Made by a program: the position numbers and the translations under genes. This document shows, in pieces, positions 1-9,818 of a DNA stretch of 64,000 nt; the stretch's first letter is position 1, and every line of letters begins with the position of its first letter. A model generated the notes under the pieces. The model saw only the letters and a list, made by a program, of their open reading frames with translations, was not told the DNA's origin and made no database searches. Source of the stretch: Echinicola shivajiensis (GTDB lineage Bacteria > Bacteroidota > Bacteroidia > Cytophagales > Cyclobacteriaceae); assembly GCF_018642165.1 (NCBI RefSeq), contig NZ_JAHHZM010000001.1, positions 744,001 to 808,000 on the forward strand. The letters are read 5' to 3'.

Positions 1-68
1 ATTTTTACTTATTTGATTCAATAGCCCCTCCACAAAACTCCAAAGAGGCACTTTACTATAATTCAGAT

Positions 69-94
69 AAAAAAGGCCAGTAAAATTACTGGCC
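69..94 (-). terminator. Rho-independent terminator after the first SusD gene
   Basis: A 9-bp perfect stem (GGCCAGTAA at 75-83 with TTACTGGCC at 86-94) has a two-base spacer and is followed on the minus strand by a run of six U. It lies 25 bases past the stop codon of the SusD gene that ends at 120, so it should close the sigma-FecR-SusC-SusD unit. Bases 1-68 show nothing else. Confidence 0.85.
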
Positions 95-119
95 CTTTAA
101 TCTCAAAAATCTTTTATAT

Positions 120-1883
120 TTATTCGTAGCCTGGATTTTGAACCCACTTCGGGTTATCCGCAATTATTCCCTGATCAATTGGGAAGTAAAACCTCTCTGG
201 ACCAAATTCTCTAGTCACAGGTTCTGCATTCTTCAATGTAATAATGTACTTGTCCTCATCAAGATCATACTTAAATACCAAGCCTTTCATTCTTACATTA
301 TCCAAATAATCTGGAGCAACTCTCCATCTCACTAAATCCCAGTACCTGTGTGTTTCAAAACACAATTCTACTTGTCTTTCCTTTCTCAAGTTTTCCTCAG
401 AAATCTGATCGTAAAGAGGCATTCCAGCTCTCTCTCTTATCATATTAACTGCTTCAAGAGATTCACCCATTTTATTGAGATAGTAAGCTGCTTCTGCTAA
501 GTTCAAATACATCTCACCCAATCTGAAGATGGCAAAGTCCTGTCCTGAATCACCACTAACAGGTAAATCCAAATATTCATTTACATTCTTACGTCTCAGC
601 AAAGCTGTATTTCTTACATTCCTAGCATGTGCAGATGCAGGCCAAACTTCTCCATTTCTATCAAGATTTCCTGAACTAACTTCAACCTTTTGGCCTTGAC
701 CATTAGTATAAAGCGTGCTACTGTGAAAATGGATCAAGCCACCTTTAAAGGTTGTTTCCGGATAGAACACAGATGCCCTAAAGCGTGGATCTCTGTTTCC
801 AAAGAACTCGTCCATATCCCACTTATTATTGGCGTTAAGTTCATCTCTACTAATTGACGTCCCTAAGGTGCCATCTTGGAAATCAAACAACTCAACCATA
901 TCGTACAATACGGGGAAATTACATCCCCAACCTGCTCTAAATTCAGCTGGAAAAGCAAGGTTATCGAAACTAGTACCCTTAATGATTGGCTCAAAAACTT
1001 GGGCAAAAATCACTTCACTGTTATTATCATCTAAAAACAAGTTGATGTAATTCTCTACCTTATCACTGTACTCATTATAGAGCGCGAAATTCCCTGATTC
1101 AATGATTTCCTTAGAAGCATCATAACTTTTTTGGTAATAGTTCTGAGCTAAAGAATTTGGAATTCCGACCACTCCATCTATTTGTACTTGTCCAAAATTA
1201 GCGATACTAGCTGCATACAATGCTGCTCGACTTTGAAGAGCTAGTGCAGTCCATTTGTCAGCTCGGCCTTGGCCCCCTATAGGATCAGCACTTAAATAAG
1301 GAATCGCTGCATCCAGGTCAGAAATAATGAAATCATATACTTCTTGCTCAGTATTTCTACTAGGATAAAGTACTTCCTCAGGGTCATCCACTTTCAGTAC
1401 TTTATCGATTATAGGTACCCCTCCGTAGCGTTTCACCATTTCAAAATACATATAAGCCCTTAGATACCTCGCCTCAGCTTCTTTTGAATTGATATAGTCT
1501 TGACTATACGAAGTGCTTTTTACAATATTCTCAATAATATAATTTGCATCTCGAACATTGTTCCACGGGTAATATCCCACAGGCCCATCACCAGAAGCTG
1601 CTGAATATGTCCTTTGGTAGGTGGTATTAGGGTCTTGCCAATCGGCAAAACAAATATGTTCGCCGCCAATCGCAGGTATCATCCCTATATTTAATCCAGC
1701 TTGCCCTCCCCAATTAAAAAACCTTATATCCTGATAGATATTTGCCAAATAGGCTTCTGTCAAAGATTCTGATTCAAACACATTATCCTCCGAAATAAAA
1801 TCCGGAACCTTAGTCAACTCATCTTCACATGAAAACAGCATGAAGATGCAAAGTGGTAATAATATATTTCTTATATTTTTCAT
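120..1883 (-). CDS. SusD/RagB family outer-membrane lipoprotein
   Basis: This is a 587-residue surface glycan-binding lipoprotein that acts as the lid over its SusC partner. A lipoprotein signal peptide ends in LFSC with the acylated Cys near residue 19. The helical TPR-like core includes AEARYLRAYMYFEMVKRYGG around residue 135. The C-terminal half has the family signatures RLGEMYLNLAEAAY and ERQVELCFETHRYWDLVRW, and it ends in the usual PIDQ...NPKWVQNPGYE tail. The ATG at 1883 lies 16 bases after the SusC stop codon, so the two are co-transcribed. The glycan bound cannot be read from sequence, and no enzyme gene is attached to this pair in the window. Confidence 0.95.
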   Translation of the reverse strand: MKNIRNILLPLCIFMLFSCEDELTKVPDFISEDNVFESESLTEAYLANIYQDIRFFNWGGQAGLNIGMIPAIGGEHICFADWQDPNTTYQRTYSAASGDGPVGYYPWNNVRDANYIIENIVKSTSYSQDYINSKEAEARYLRAYMYFEMVKRYGGVPIIDKVLKVDDPEEVLYPSRNTEQEVYDFIISDLDAAIPYLSADPIGGQGRADKWTALALQSRAALYAASIANFGQVQIDGVVGIPNSLAQNYYQKSYDASKEIIESGNFALYNEYSDKVENYINLFLDDNNSEVIFAQVFEPIIKGTSFDNLAFPAEFRAGWGCNFPVLYDMVELFDFQDGTLGTSISRDELNANNKWDMDEFFGNRDPRFRASVFYPETTFKGGLIHFHSSTLYTNGQGQKVEVSSGNLDRNGEVWPASAHARNVRNTALLRRKNVNEYLDLPVSGDSGQDFAIFRLGEMYLNLAEAAYYLNKMGESLEAVNMIRERAGMPLYDQISEENLRKERQVELCFETHRYWDLVRWRVAPDYLDNVRMKGLVFKYDLDEDKYIITLKNAEPVTREFGPERFYFPIDQGIIADNPKWVQNPGYE

Positions 1884-1899
1884 TACTGTCTGCTTTAAA

Positions 1900-4800
1900 T
1901 TACAATGCTACTTGAACACCAAAAGACATCGTCCTTAATAAAGGCAAATTGAAGGCATTTGGTTGCGAAGATTCTTCAGGGTCAAGACTTCCCTTGAAAA
2001 TTCCCAATTTGTTAAAAGATACAATATTGTCTCCTGACACATAAACCGTCACCCTATCCAAACCTACTCGAGACAGAATTTGATTGCTGACGTTATATGA
2101 TAAAGTAGCTGTTTTCAATCTCATATAAGTACCATCTTTCATCCAGAAATCTGACTGCACATCATTCCATGTTCTTGAACCGTCTCTGTTGAATGCCGGC
2201 AACTGAGCATTTGGATTGGATCCTACTCCTGGGTTAGCAGGATCTTGGGTCCAAGAATACTCTTGATGTATTGTAAGTGGAACCTGCTCATTATTGAATG
2301 GCGATCTATAGGCTCCTACTATAAATACATTGAACTGTGATCCTCCTTGCCATAACATTGATAAATTGAAGTTTTTATAGGTCAAGCTTGGGCTAAGGCT
2401 ATAGGTCAATTGAGGATTGTTTCCGTAACCAATTTCATACCTGTCTTCTCTATTGATCACACCATCACCTGTGATATCGACATATTTAATATCACCAGGT
2501 TTTGGAGTACCATTGATATCTTCGAAAGTATAGGTATCCAAGTATTCATCTACTTCAGCTTGGGAATTGAATAGCCCATCAGTTTTATATCCAAATGCAA
2601 CATTTACCCATCTCCCAGTTCTTTTAATAAACTTCACCTGTACAGGATCGTCTTCATTGATATCTTCTTGGTATTTCTCATATTTCTCCCTAGTATATCC
2701 AACACCAGCCACTACATTATATTGGAAATCTCCAACCGTACCTTTAACACCTAAAGAAGCATCAAAGCCTCTATTGCTATTCGCATTAAGGTTAACCGCT
2801 GGAAGATTCGCACCAAAAGTACCTGGTAAAGATTCCAAAGGTGGTGCCAATAGGCCATCACGGTACCTATAAAACCCATCAAAACTACCAAATACACGCC
2901 CTCCAAATAAAGTATAATCTAGACCAGCGTTATACAATGTCGTTTCTTCCCAAGTAACATATTCATTAACCAATCCAGTCGATTGAATTTGAGGAACCTG
3001 CTGTCCATCAAGAAGATATATATTCCCTGTTCTCTCCTCAAAACCCGATAAATATTCAAAAGAGGTGTTTCCTAAATTATTATCAACACCTGTTTGACTA
3101 TAGGATAGTCTCAGCTTCAATTGATCAAATACCTCTGCATTTTTCATAAAGTCCTCCCTTGCTATATTCCATCCTGCAGAAACAGACGGGAAGTAACCCC
3201 ATCTTACTTTAGGTCCAAACTTAGAGCTGGCATCCGCTCTCAAAGTTGCTTCAAAAAGGTATTTTTCATCAAAGGAATAATTCAATCTCCCTGCAAAACT
3301 AACGCGGGTATACTCTATATCACGACCAGTACCGGAAGTAGTGGTCAATTCATTGGCACCACTCACTTCAGGAATATCAGGAGAGAGCAAATCCCTTCTA
3401 TTTACAGTCAGGCTGTTATAAACATTATCTTCCCTTTCGCCAAAGGCCAAGAACGAGATATTATGCTTAGATATATCTTTATTATATCTTGCATATCCTC
3501 TATAAAGGAACCTGCTTCTTGGATCACTAGGTCCATATATGCTTTTAATATATCTATTGATCCCTGCAGAACCTTCTACTTTATACCCATCATAGGTATC
3601 TGTAATATCATCAGGATTGAAGGAATGAACTTGATAGAATTTGGTCAATGTTTCTGATACTGCAGTTCTGAATCTAAAGTTCGCTCTAGTCCCTACTGTT
3701 AAATCCTTGAAGAAAGGTAAATTATAGCTTAGCTCAAGGGCACCGGCGGTTGTCTTTTTGTTGGTATTTTCATAGCCTACAACATCTTTCTGAATTCTCG
3801 TTATTGGAGAACGTGCATTAAATCCGGAGTATGGATTCTTAGTAGGATCAGGTAAAGAAGTAGGATATATAGGTTGTGCCGTCCTCAGATCATTCCAAAT
3901 ATCCCCGATAGAAGATGCAGCATAATCCTGTTGCTCATTGATATGGCTTACATTTAATTTAAGGTCTAATCCTTCTGAAAGTTTGATATCTGTATTACTG
4001 GTTACGGAAAATTTACTGTAGTCATAATCTCCATTGAAGATACCAGACTGGTCTTGCATACCCAAACTGATGTAATACCTCACATCCTCACTTCCACCCC
4101 TAAGGCTTAAATTGTGATTCTGCAAAGGAGAGCCTCCTTTTTTAACAGTAGCATTTGCCCAATCATAACTTGGGGCACCAGGGGCAGTATATTTTTCTAG
4201 ATTTTCTTCAGTAAACAAAGTTCCATAAGAAATATCTGCATCTGGATTTGCAGGATCATATTGAGTATTAAAAATAGCGTCCCTACCTAATTTGATAAAA
4301 TTACCAGCATCTACCTGCTCTGGGAAAGTCAATCTTTTCTGAGTAGCAAAATAACCATGATAAGTTATCTTAGGCTTACCTGCATTTCCTCTTTTAGTGG
4401 TTACCAAAATAACACCATTCCCTGCACGAGCACCATAAATAGCTGCAGAAGCGTCTTTCAGAACAGAAATGCTTTCAATATCATTTGGGTCTAGACGATC
4501 CAAATAAGATTCCACTCCATCCACAATGACCAAAGGAGCGCCAAATCCCCTAATGCTAATATTAACATTATCAGCTCCGGGGAGTCCTGGGTTTTGATTA
4601 GTTACCAAACCAGGAACCTGCCCTACCAAAAGTCCTTTCACATTGGTAGTTGGATTTTTGGCAAGTTTATCCGCCTTTAAATCAGTAACAGAACCTGTAA
4701 GGGTACTCTTCTTTTGGGTACCATAACCAACCACAACAACTTCATCAAGATCCCCCAGATCTTCTTCAAGGACAATGTTCATTTGGCTATTACTTCCAAC

Positions 4801-5382
4801 TTGAACTGTCTTAGTCTTGAATCCAACAAAGGAAAAAACAAGCTCACTACCTTCTTGAACAGTAAGAGAATATTTTCCATCGAGATCTGTCACGGTACCA
4901 TTTGTAGTACCTTTTTCAACAATGGCTACTCCTGGAAGCGGATTACCACCTTCATCGGTGATAACACCGCTTATTTCAGCTGCAACAATATTTATTTCAA
5001 CTGCCTCAATATTATTTTTGGCATTTTCTCCAACATATACAGTATTGTTGACCTGTTTAAATTTTAGTTTTGTAGCTTTGGCTATTTCAATCAGTACTTC
5101 TTCTACTGACTTTTTTCCTTTTCCCAAAGTCACACTCGGGTTATTGCTTAATAAATCATCTGGGTAAACAAAAACATAATCTGTCTTTGATTCCATGTCC
5201 TCGAATAATGACTTTACTGTCCGAGTCTGCCCCTCCACTTTCACAAAAGCCTTATCTAGCGGCTTTATCTGTGCATTTCCCTCCTTTGCCATCAAGGTCG
5301 AAAGAAATAAGCATTGTATAATTATGCCATATAGCAGATTTTTAGACACCATTATCGTTAGGTCTAGTAATTTTCTTTTCAT
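1900..5382 (-). CDS. SusC/RagA TonB-dependent transporter with STN signalling domain
   Basis: This 1160-residue outer-membrane transporter is the import partner of the adjacent SusD. In order it shows a signal peptide (about 1-38), an STN domain (about 45-120) that contacts the FecR anti-sigma factor in the periplasm, a carboxypeptidase-regulatory-like beta domain (about 137-210), the conserved SusC box EVVVVGYGTQKK (about 215), a plug domain with SIRGFG and DASAAIYGARAGNGVILVTT, and a long beta-barrel ending in FGVQVAL. The STN domain marks it as a transducer rather than a plain importer, which agrees with the FecR and sigma genes directly upstream. The start is the ATG at 5382. Family assignment is firm; the substrate is unknown. 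Confidence 0.96.
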   Translation of the reverse strand: MKRKLLDLTIMVSKNLLYGIIIQCLFLSTLMAKEGNAQIKPLDKAFVKVEGQTRTVKSLFEDMESKTDYVFVYPDDLLSNNPSVTLGKGKKSVEEVLIEIAKATKLKFKQVNNTVYVGENAKNNIEAVEINIVAAEISGVITDEGGNPLPGVAIVEKGTTNGTVTDLDGKYSLTVQEGSELVFSFVGFKTKTVQVGSNSQMNIVLEEDLGDLDEVVVVGYGTQKKSTLTGSVTDLKADKLAKNPTTNVKGLLVGQVPGLVTNQNPGLPGADNVNISIRGFGAPLVIVDGVESYLDRLDPNDIESISVLKDASAAIYGARAGNGVILVTTKRGNAGKPKITYHGYFATQKRLTFPEQVDAGNFIKLGRDAIFNTQYDPANPDADISYGTLFTEENLEKYTAPGAPSYDWANATVKKGGSPLQNHNLSLRGGSEDVRYYISLGMQDQSGIFNGDYDYSKFSVTSNTDIKLSEGLDLKLNVSHINEQQDYAASSIGDIWNDLRTAQPIYPTSLPDPTKNPYSGFNARSPITRIQKDVVGYENTNKKTTAGALELSYNLPFFKDLTVGTRANFRFRTAVSETLTKFYQVHSFNPDDITDTYDGYKVEGSAGINRYIKSIYGPSDPRSRFLYRGYARYNKDISKHNISFLAFGEREDNVYNSLTVNRRDLLSPDIPEVSGANELTTTSGTGRDIEYTRVSFAGRLNYSFDEKYLFEATLRADASSKFGPKVRWGYFPSVSAGWNIAREDFMKNAEVFDQLKLRLSYSQTGVDNNLGNTSFEYLSGFEERTGNIYLLDGQQVPQIQSTGLVNEYVTWEETTLYNAGLDYTLFGGRVFGSFDGFYRYRDGLLAPPLESLPGTFGANLPAVNLNANSNRGFDASLGVKGTVGDFQYNVVAGVGYTREKYEKYQEDINEDDPVQVKFIKRTGRWVNVAFGYKTDGLFNSQAEVDEYLDTYTFEDINGTPKPGDIKYVDITGDGVINREDRYEIGYGNNPQLTYSLSPSLTYKNFNLSMLWQGGSQFNVFIVGAYRSPFNNEQVPLTIHQEYSWTQDPANPGVGSNPNAQLPAFNRDGSRTWNDVQSDFWMKDGTYMRLKTATLSYNVSNQILSRVGLDRVTVYVSGDNIVSFNKLGIFKGSLDPEESSQPNAFNLPLLRTMSFGVQVAL

Positions 5383-5421
5383 AATTTAGTAAATGTTTTA
5401 AGGTTAGTCACTTGAAACTCT

Positions 5422-5460
5422 CAGGGCAGTCAATCTATTTGGCGATGGAAGACTGTCCTG
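5422..5460 (-). promoter_or_regulatory. Inverted repeat in the FecR-SusC intergenic leader
   Basis: Ten-base arms (5422-5431 and 5451-5460) pair with one G-U, around a 19-base loop. The element lies between the FecR stop (5484) and the SusC start (5382), so it would be in the transcript or 5' leader of susC. The U run is on the plus-strand side, so it does not look like a minus-strand terminator. It may be an RNA hairpin that stabilises or limits the susC message. Function is inferred only. Confidence 0.35.
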
Positions 5461-5483
5461 TTTTTATATATCATAGGCAATTA

Positions 5484-6485
5484 TTATGGTTTAATGATTA
5501 CTTTGTTTTCTTTTATTTCGTATTTGATTCCTAAGGAAAATGACAGTCCATTGAGAATGTTTTCTAAGCTCTCGTTGTTAAACAAGCCTGAAACTTTTCT
5601 ACCGTCCTTAACGCCCTTACTTAACTCAATATCAATAGAATACCATTGTTCCAGATTATCGATTACATCTTTCAACTTTTGACTTTTAAATCTAATCTTC
5701 CCTTCTTTCCAGACAGTCACTTTTGAGGGCTCAAAATCTTCCACCCGAAGCACATAATTTTCTTCGGAAGTAAAGCTTGCCATTTGGCCAGGAACCAACA
5801 AAACATCGCTATCTCCAATGGACTGCCCTAGCTGCTCCACTTTAACCTTTCCCTCCGTCAGTGCAACTTTCACATCTCCTTCTCTTGAATAAGCATTAAA
5901 GGCAGTCCCCAAAGCAGTGGTTACCAAATCTTCTGTCTTTACCTTAAATGGATGATTCTTATCTGAAGCAACCTCAAAAAAAGCTTCGCCTTTAAGCGTC
6001 ACTTCACGGATTTCCTTACCAAATTCCGAAGAGTAACTCAATGATGAATTGGCATTCAATATGACAAATGTTTTGTCTGGTAATCTCAATTTGAGCTTTT
6101 CACCACTTCTAGCCTCCTTTGTGTAAACTATCAGTTCTTCTTTCACTTCTGGCACATCTAATTGATATACTTGACGGTACACAGCAAAAGCAATTAAGCC
6201 TACCAACAATACAGAAGCAGCAATCTTTAATGAAGGCCACCATAACTTCTTTTCTTTATCACCCAGTTGCCTCTGATTCCCCTTCTTTATCCTTCTATGA
6301 ATATTCTCAAGAATTCTCTCTGTATCTTCATCATTGTGAGAGGTTCCTGACAACTCCCAGTTTTCCTTCATTATGGCATCCAGCTTTTGCGGAGCTTCAG
6401 GTTCTTCTAACCATCGACTCACATCTTGCTGCTCCCCTATAGAAGCTTTTTTATTTAAAAATCTTATGAGTTTATCTTTGTTCAC
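5484..6485 (-). CDS. FecR family anti-sigma factor
   Basis: This 333-residue inner-membrane regulator relays a signal from the STN domain of SusC to the ECF sigma factor. The N-terminal cytoplasmic part (about 1-85, with DVSRWLEEPEAPQKLDAIM) should bind sigma. One membrane span lies near residues 90-110 (SVLLVGLIAFAVYRQVY). The periplasmic FecR domain (about 120-230) has the typical GEAFFEV and VTTALGTAFNAYS motifs. A DUF4974 domain follows, ending in NILNGLSFSLGIKYEI. The only sensible start is a GTG at 6485, backed by a purine-rich site at 6491-6496. Its cytoplasmic domain differs from those of the other two FecR proteins in the window. Confidence 0.93.
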   Translation of the reverse strand: MNKDKLIRFLNKKASIGEQQDVSRWLEEPEAPQKLDAIMKENWELSGTSHNDEDTERILENIHRRIKKGNQRQLGDKEKKLWWPSLKIAASVLLVGLIAFAVYRQVYQLDVPEVKEELIVYTKEARSGEKLKLRLPDKTFVILNANSSLSYSSEFGKEIREVTLKGEAFFEVASDKNHPFKVKTEDLVTTALGTAFNAYSREGDVKVALTEGKVKVEQLGQSIGDSDVLLVPGQMASFTSEENYVLRVEDFEPSKVTVWKEGKIRFKSQKLKDVIDNLEQWYSIDIELSKGVKDGRKVSGLFNNESLENILNGLSFSLGIKYEIKENKVIIKP

Positions 6486-6490
6486 TTTGA

Positions 6491-6496
6491 TTCCTT
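6491..6496 (-). promoter_or_regulatory. Ribosome binding site that supports the GTG start of fecR
   Basis: On the minus strand AAGGAA lies five bases before the GTG at 6485. No in-frame ATG fits the N-terminus of the family, so this site decides the start. Confidence 0.5.
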
Positions 6497-7006
6497 ATGT
6501 TCTTTGAGGGTAATACACATGGAATAGAAGAACTACTTAATAAAACTTTAATTTTTTTTTAACATTAATCCGATCACTTTTATATTAACAAAACAATGAA
6601 CCGACATATACGATAAAACAATAAACAATCAAAACTTTATACCAAAAAACACAAAAAAATCTATCCTAAACTCTGCAAATTATTTTTCGCTTTTTTTCAA
6701 CTGACGAATTTCAATACTAGAAACAACATTTCTATGAACCAACCAGATTAAGTTCAATCCTTTGGATTAGGTGTTATCTCAAAAGCTCCCTCTAATTCAT
6801 ATAGCTAGCAAAAGAATCAAAGAAAAAATCAGATGCTATAATTGAACAATTACAAATGAGTAGTCACTTCTAAGTTAAGAAAGGTTAAAACACCAGCTTC
6901 ACCAATCGGTTTATAACAATTACTTTTTTTTTGAAACGGTCTTAAATGGAAATAATACTATAAAGTATTGTTACAATGAATTAAAAAATGAAGGCAATTA
7001 TCAATT
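6497..7006. other. AT-rich gap between the sigma and fecR genes
   Basis: About 510 bases lie between the sigma stop (7007) and fecR (6485). No open frame with family features, tRNA or GC-rich terminator is visible. The gap is long for a sigma/FecR pair and may hold a promoter for fecR-susC-susD. No clear Bacteroidota TTTG / TAnnTTTG promoter was found by eye. Confidence 0.5.
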
Positions 7007-7591
7007 CTAAAGCATAAAAATTAAAAAGACACTGACCATAGATGCATGTTGCAAAAGATTCGCACGCATTTGCTTATTAGCTAAGTATACATGATGCTCA
7101 ACCGTCCTAACAGAAATATCCAACATAGTAGCAATTTCCTTATGGCTCATACCTTCCAATTTACTTAGGGTAAAAACCTTCTTTTGAATTTGAGGAAGTT
7201 GATCCAATAAGTTAAAAGCGGTTTGTTCTAATTCTTGATAAGCGAGTTTATCATGAATATGCATTTCAGAAGAAGCTACATCCAACTCCATGTCATCAAC
7301 TCGGACAAACTTCTTAGCATCCCTGATTTTGTTATAAATTTGGTTTTTAACGGATACGAAGAGGTAACTTTTAAAGTTTAATTCACTTTTGAGTGTATCC
7401 CTCTTTTCCCAAACTTTAATAAAAACTTCTTGCACCGCTTCTTCCGCTTCACCTTTGTCCAAAATAAAGGTTTTGGCAAACCCTAAAACTCTTGGCACAT
7501 ACCGATGGTATAGCTCATCAAAAGCAGTCAAATCACCTTGCCTAAGCAAGTCGACTAGTTCAGAAACTGTATGTTTTGGGAGTGATTGCAT
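7007..7591 (-). CDS. ECF RNA polymerase sigma factor, Bacteroidota type
   Basis: This 194-residue sigma-70 family factor should direct transcription of the downstream fecR-susC-susD genes when released by FecR. Region 2 is seen at about residues 20-90 (AFDELYHRYVPRVLGFAKTF, then EEAVQEVFIKVWEKRD). Region 4 is at about 125-180 (LPQIQKKVFTLSKLEGMSHK, then IATMLDISVRTVEHHVYLAN). There is no extracytoplasmic sensor. The last 12-15 residues (SMVSVFLIFML) are strongly hydrophobic, as in the other two sigma factors here. The ATG at 7591 is preceded by AAGGAG at 7602-7607, giving a confident start. It is only distantly similar to the sigma factors at 19728 and 48791. Confidence 0.94.
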   Translation of the reverse strand: MQSLPKHTVSELVDLLRQGDLTAFDELYHRYVPRVLGFAKTFILDKGEAEEAVQEVFIKVWEKRDTLKSELNFKSYLFVSVKNQIYNKIRDAKKFVRVDDMELDVASSEMHIHDKLAYQELEQTAFNLLDQLPQIQKKVFTLSKLEGMSHKEIATMLDISVRTVEHHVYLANKQMRANLLQHASMVSVFLIFML

Positions 7592-7798
7592 TTTCTACTA
7601 TCTCCTTAAACTTAAATATAATTTCTCTAAATCAAATATTTCGCAAACATTTTATTTCGTTTAACTACTAATAATAAAAATTATAATTAGAAAAAAAGCC
7701 AACAAACATATAACAAAACCATTATTGACATAATTATTCTAAGTAAATTAAAATAATTCTTACATATTTTATCTTTTTAATATAACCAACAAAAAAAA

Positions 7799-9751
7799 TC
7801 ACTCAACCATCACAGCAATTCGCCATTCATCACTAATTTTCTCCTCTTTTTGAAAAAAACTTATCCTATACACTTCTTCTTTCCCCCATGCCTTTTCCAG
7901 TCTAACATCTTTCATATCCTTTCTCTCAATATCCATTTCCAATTTTTCCCCTGGATATTCCATAACAATGATTTGCTCACCCTTATTCCCCAACTTAAGC
8001 CTACCCTTTGATATAATCTCAGGCTTGTTATAGCTCATAAAATGTAGCTCACTTTTTGCAATGAACTGTTTATTATCAAACCTATCCTTGATCAATAACT
8101 TTGAGCGATTTAAATTAAAATCATAAGACCTCTTCCATTTAACAGAAGCTGCTTGGTTAGGGTAGGCATTCTGAAGCTCTAAACTAAATATAAGCCTACT
8201 GGAATTCTTCTTAAATTCTACACCGCCGGCTTTAAAAGTATCACCATTTCTTTGTGAGACTCCATTTATAATTGGAAGATTATGAAAATCTGATTGCATG
8301 GTCCAAATATCATACCTGTCCTCACTAAAAGTTTTGGCTGAATAAGTTCCGACACCTATATCAATCAATACAGGTAAGCCATCAGAATATAAAATGAAAG
8401 ATCCTACATCATTATGATTATGGCTCTCATTATTATGACCTCCCTTTGCTGCAAAAAAGAATCCAGTCCTAGATATTCCACCAAACACTTCCGTCTCCAC
8501 ATAAGAAAAATACGAATCTTTTTTATACGATGGCTCCTGAAGCAACAAGTCATCATAAATCAATAGATTATGCAAAACACGATCTAAACTACCTGAAAAA
8601 GGTGACTTCTCAAACTCATTTTGCTGTGCGATAAATGCCGAAAAACCTTTCAATTCATCATCATTGATATACTCGCCATATCGGAATATTATCCCCGGAT
8701 GTGCTTTTAAACTAGCAGAAGCGTCTGCAAAATTCACATAATAATCTCCCGAAATATGAGCTTTCCTTATATAATTCCCCATATTTTGGATGAGCTCTTC
8801 ATTCCCCAAATCAACTTCCTCATTTGAAATTACTTTAAGTAATTCAAGATATTCCATCATTTTTCCCGCAGCATGATCCCAATAAGCTGGTCCCTCCTCA
8901 CAAGCTCCATCTGCCTTATAGTAATTGATAAACTGGTCAACAGACTTCATCGTTTTTTCAATCACCTTCTGCTTCCTATCCTCATCATTATCTATCAAAC
9001 TTGCCACCAAAAGCACATTATAATTACACCATGGATTCCAGTTATTGACGAAATCAGTATTAAACCCCATCCACCAAAAATCATCTCTTTCTAAATAAGG
9101 AGAAATAATTCTTTCATTGAGTTCCTCTTCTATCCTATCCACCAATAATGGTGAAATGGTTTCAAAATCATTTCTGAAATAAAAATGGATCCAGGCCAGT
9201 AAATTCCCCACTTCACCTGCGCCAAGATCTATTACAGGATCCTGGACATCCGGAACTCCTGCGCCTGCTTTTTGGGCACTCAAATGTGCCGATAAGACCC
9301 AAGTAGACTGCTCACATAATGCCCATACACCATCTGCAATGGCATCAATATAATTTCCTTCCGCTTCTAACAATTCTCCCAACACCAAATATCTCAAGGC
9401 AGTAATTCTTCGGTTTTGATAAGACTGCATGCGCGTCCTGTCCCCATTTCTCACGAAGTCCAAATATGCAGTAAGGGGTATGCTAGGCCAATCATAAGAG
9501 AGTGACTTTTCTGCATCTTGCTTTATTTGCTCCTTCACGGCAAGGGGTAATTGGACAAAACTTTCCCTTATCTTTTCTTTGTCAGAAAACAAAAGTTCTG
9601 GAGTCATTTTCCAAGCCTCACTGTTATGCTCCTCTAATTCTTGTGAAAGTAAATTTCTCTTTTCTTGGGCTAATGCGAATCTCGTCCCTATCATCAGCAG
9701 CAAAATGCCCAAAACAATTCCTTTCCAATTAAAAAAACTTATTCTTTTCAT
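7799..9751 (-). CDS. Heparinase II/III-like polysaccharide lyase
   Basis: This is a roughly 650-residue secreted lyase expected to cleave uronic-acid polysaccharides by beta-elimination. A signal peptide ends at ALAQ (about residue 29). An alpha/alpha toroid domain follows (about 60-380) with NNWNPWCNYN and CEEGPAYWDHAAGKMMEYL, both typical of the heparinase II/III superfamily. The C-terminal beta-sandwich starts near 430 with GGHNNESHNHNDVGSFILY, whose His/Asn cluster is the usual metal or active-site strip. I chose the ATG at 9751 over a TTG six bases upstream because it gives the normal MKR signal peptide. It lies last in the PUL, after the PL8 gene. The exact PL family and substrate (heparan, chondroitin, hyaluronan or alginate type) cannot be fixed from sequence alone. 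Confidence 0.88.
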   Translation of the reverse strand: MKRISFFNWKGIVLGILLLMIGTRFALAQEKRNLLSQELEEHNSEAWKMTPELLFSDKEKIRESFVQLPLAVKEQIKQDAEKSLSYDWPSIPLTAYLDFVRNGDRTRMQSYQNRRITALRYLVLGELLEAEGNYIDAIADGVWALCEQSTWVLSAHLSAQKAGAGVPDVQDPVIDLGAGEVGNLLAWIHFYFRNDFETISPLLVDRIEEELNERIISPYLERDDFWWMGFNTDFVNNWNPWCNYNVLLVASLIDNDEDRKQKVIEKTMKSVDQFINYYKADGACEEGPAYWDHAAGKMMEYLELLKVISNEEVDLGNEELIQNMGNYIRKAHISGDYYVNFADASASLKAHPGIIFRYGEYINDDELKGFSAFIAQQNEFEKSPFSGSLDRVLHNLLIYDDLLLQEPSYKKDSYFSYVETEVFGGISRTGFFFAAKGGHNNESHNHNDVGSFILYSDGLPVLIDIGVGTYSAKTFSEDRYDIWTMQSDFHNLPIINGVSQRNGDTFKAGGVEFKKNSSRLIFSLELQNAYPNQAASVKWKRSYDFNLNRSKLLIKDRFDNKQFIAKSELHFMSYNKPEIISKGRLKLGNKGEQIIVMEYPGEKLEMDIERKDMKDVRLEKAWGKEEVYRISFFQKEEKISDEWRIAVMVE

Positions 9752-9770
9752 TAGCAACCTTTTAATTTTT

Positions 9771-9806
9771 ATGCCGAACAGTCTTTTCTTGAAAGCTGTC
9801 CGGCAT
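9771..9806. repeat. Hairpin between the PL8 and heparinase-like genes
   Basis: Arms ATGCCGAACAG (9771-9781) and CTGTCCGGCAT (9796-9806) pair with one mismatch. On the minus strand the hairpin is followed by A, not U; the U run is on the plus-strand side. It is therefore not a normal minus-strand terminator and may stabilise the PL8 transcript or act as a processing site. Confidence 0.5.
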
Positions 9807-9818
9807 ATTTTTATTCAA

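Noticed and set aside
3121-3657. Plus-strand frame of 178 codons
   Set aside because: It is antisense to the barrel of the first SusC, with atypical composition and no recognisable domain.
7608-7650. TTTG...TATATTTA as a promoter for the first sigma gene
   Set aside because: The spacing (23 or 12 bases) does not fit the usual 19-21 and the second box misses its G; too weak to list.
9771-9806. Hairpin as a normal terminator of the PL8 gene
   Set aside because: The U run is on the wrong side for the minus strand, so it was listed as a hairpin only.
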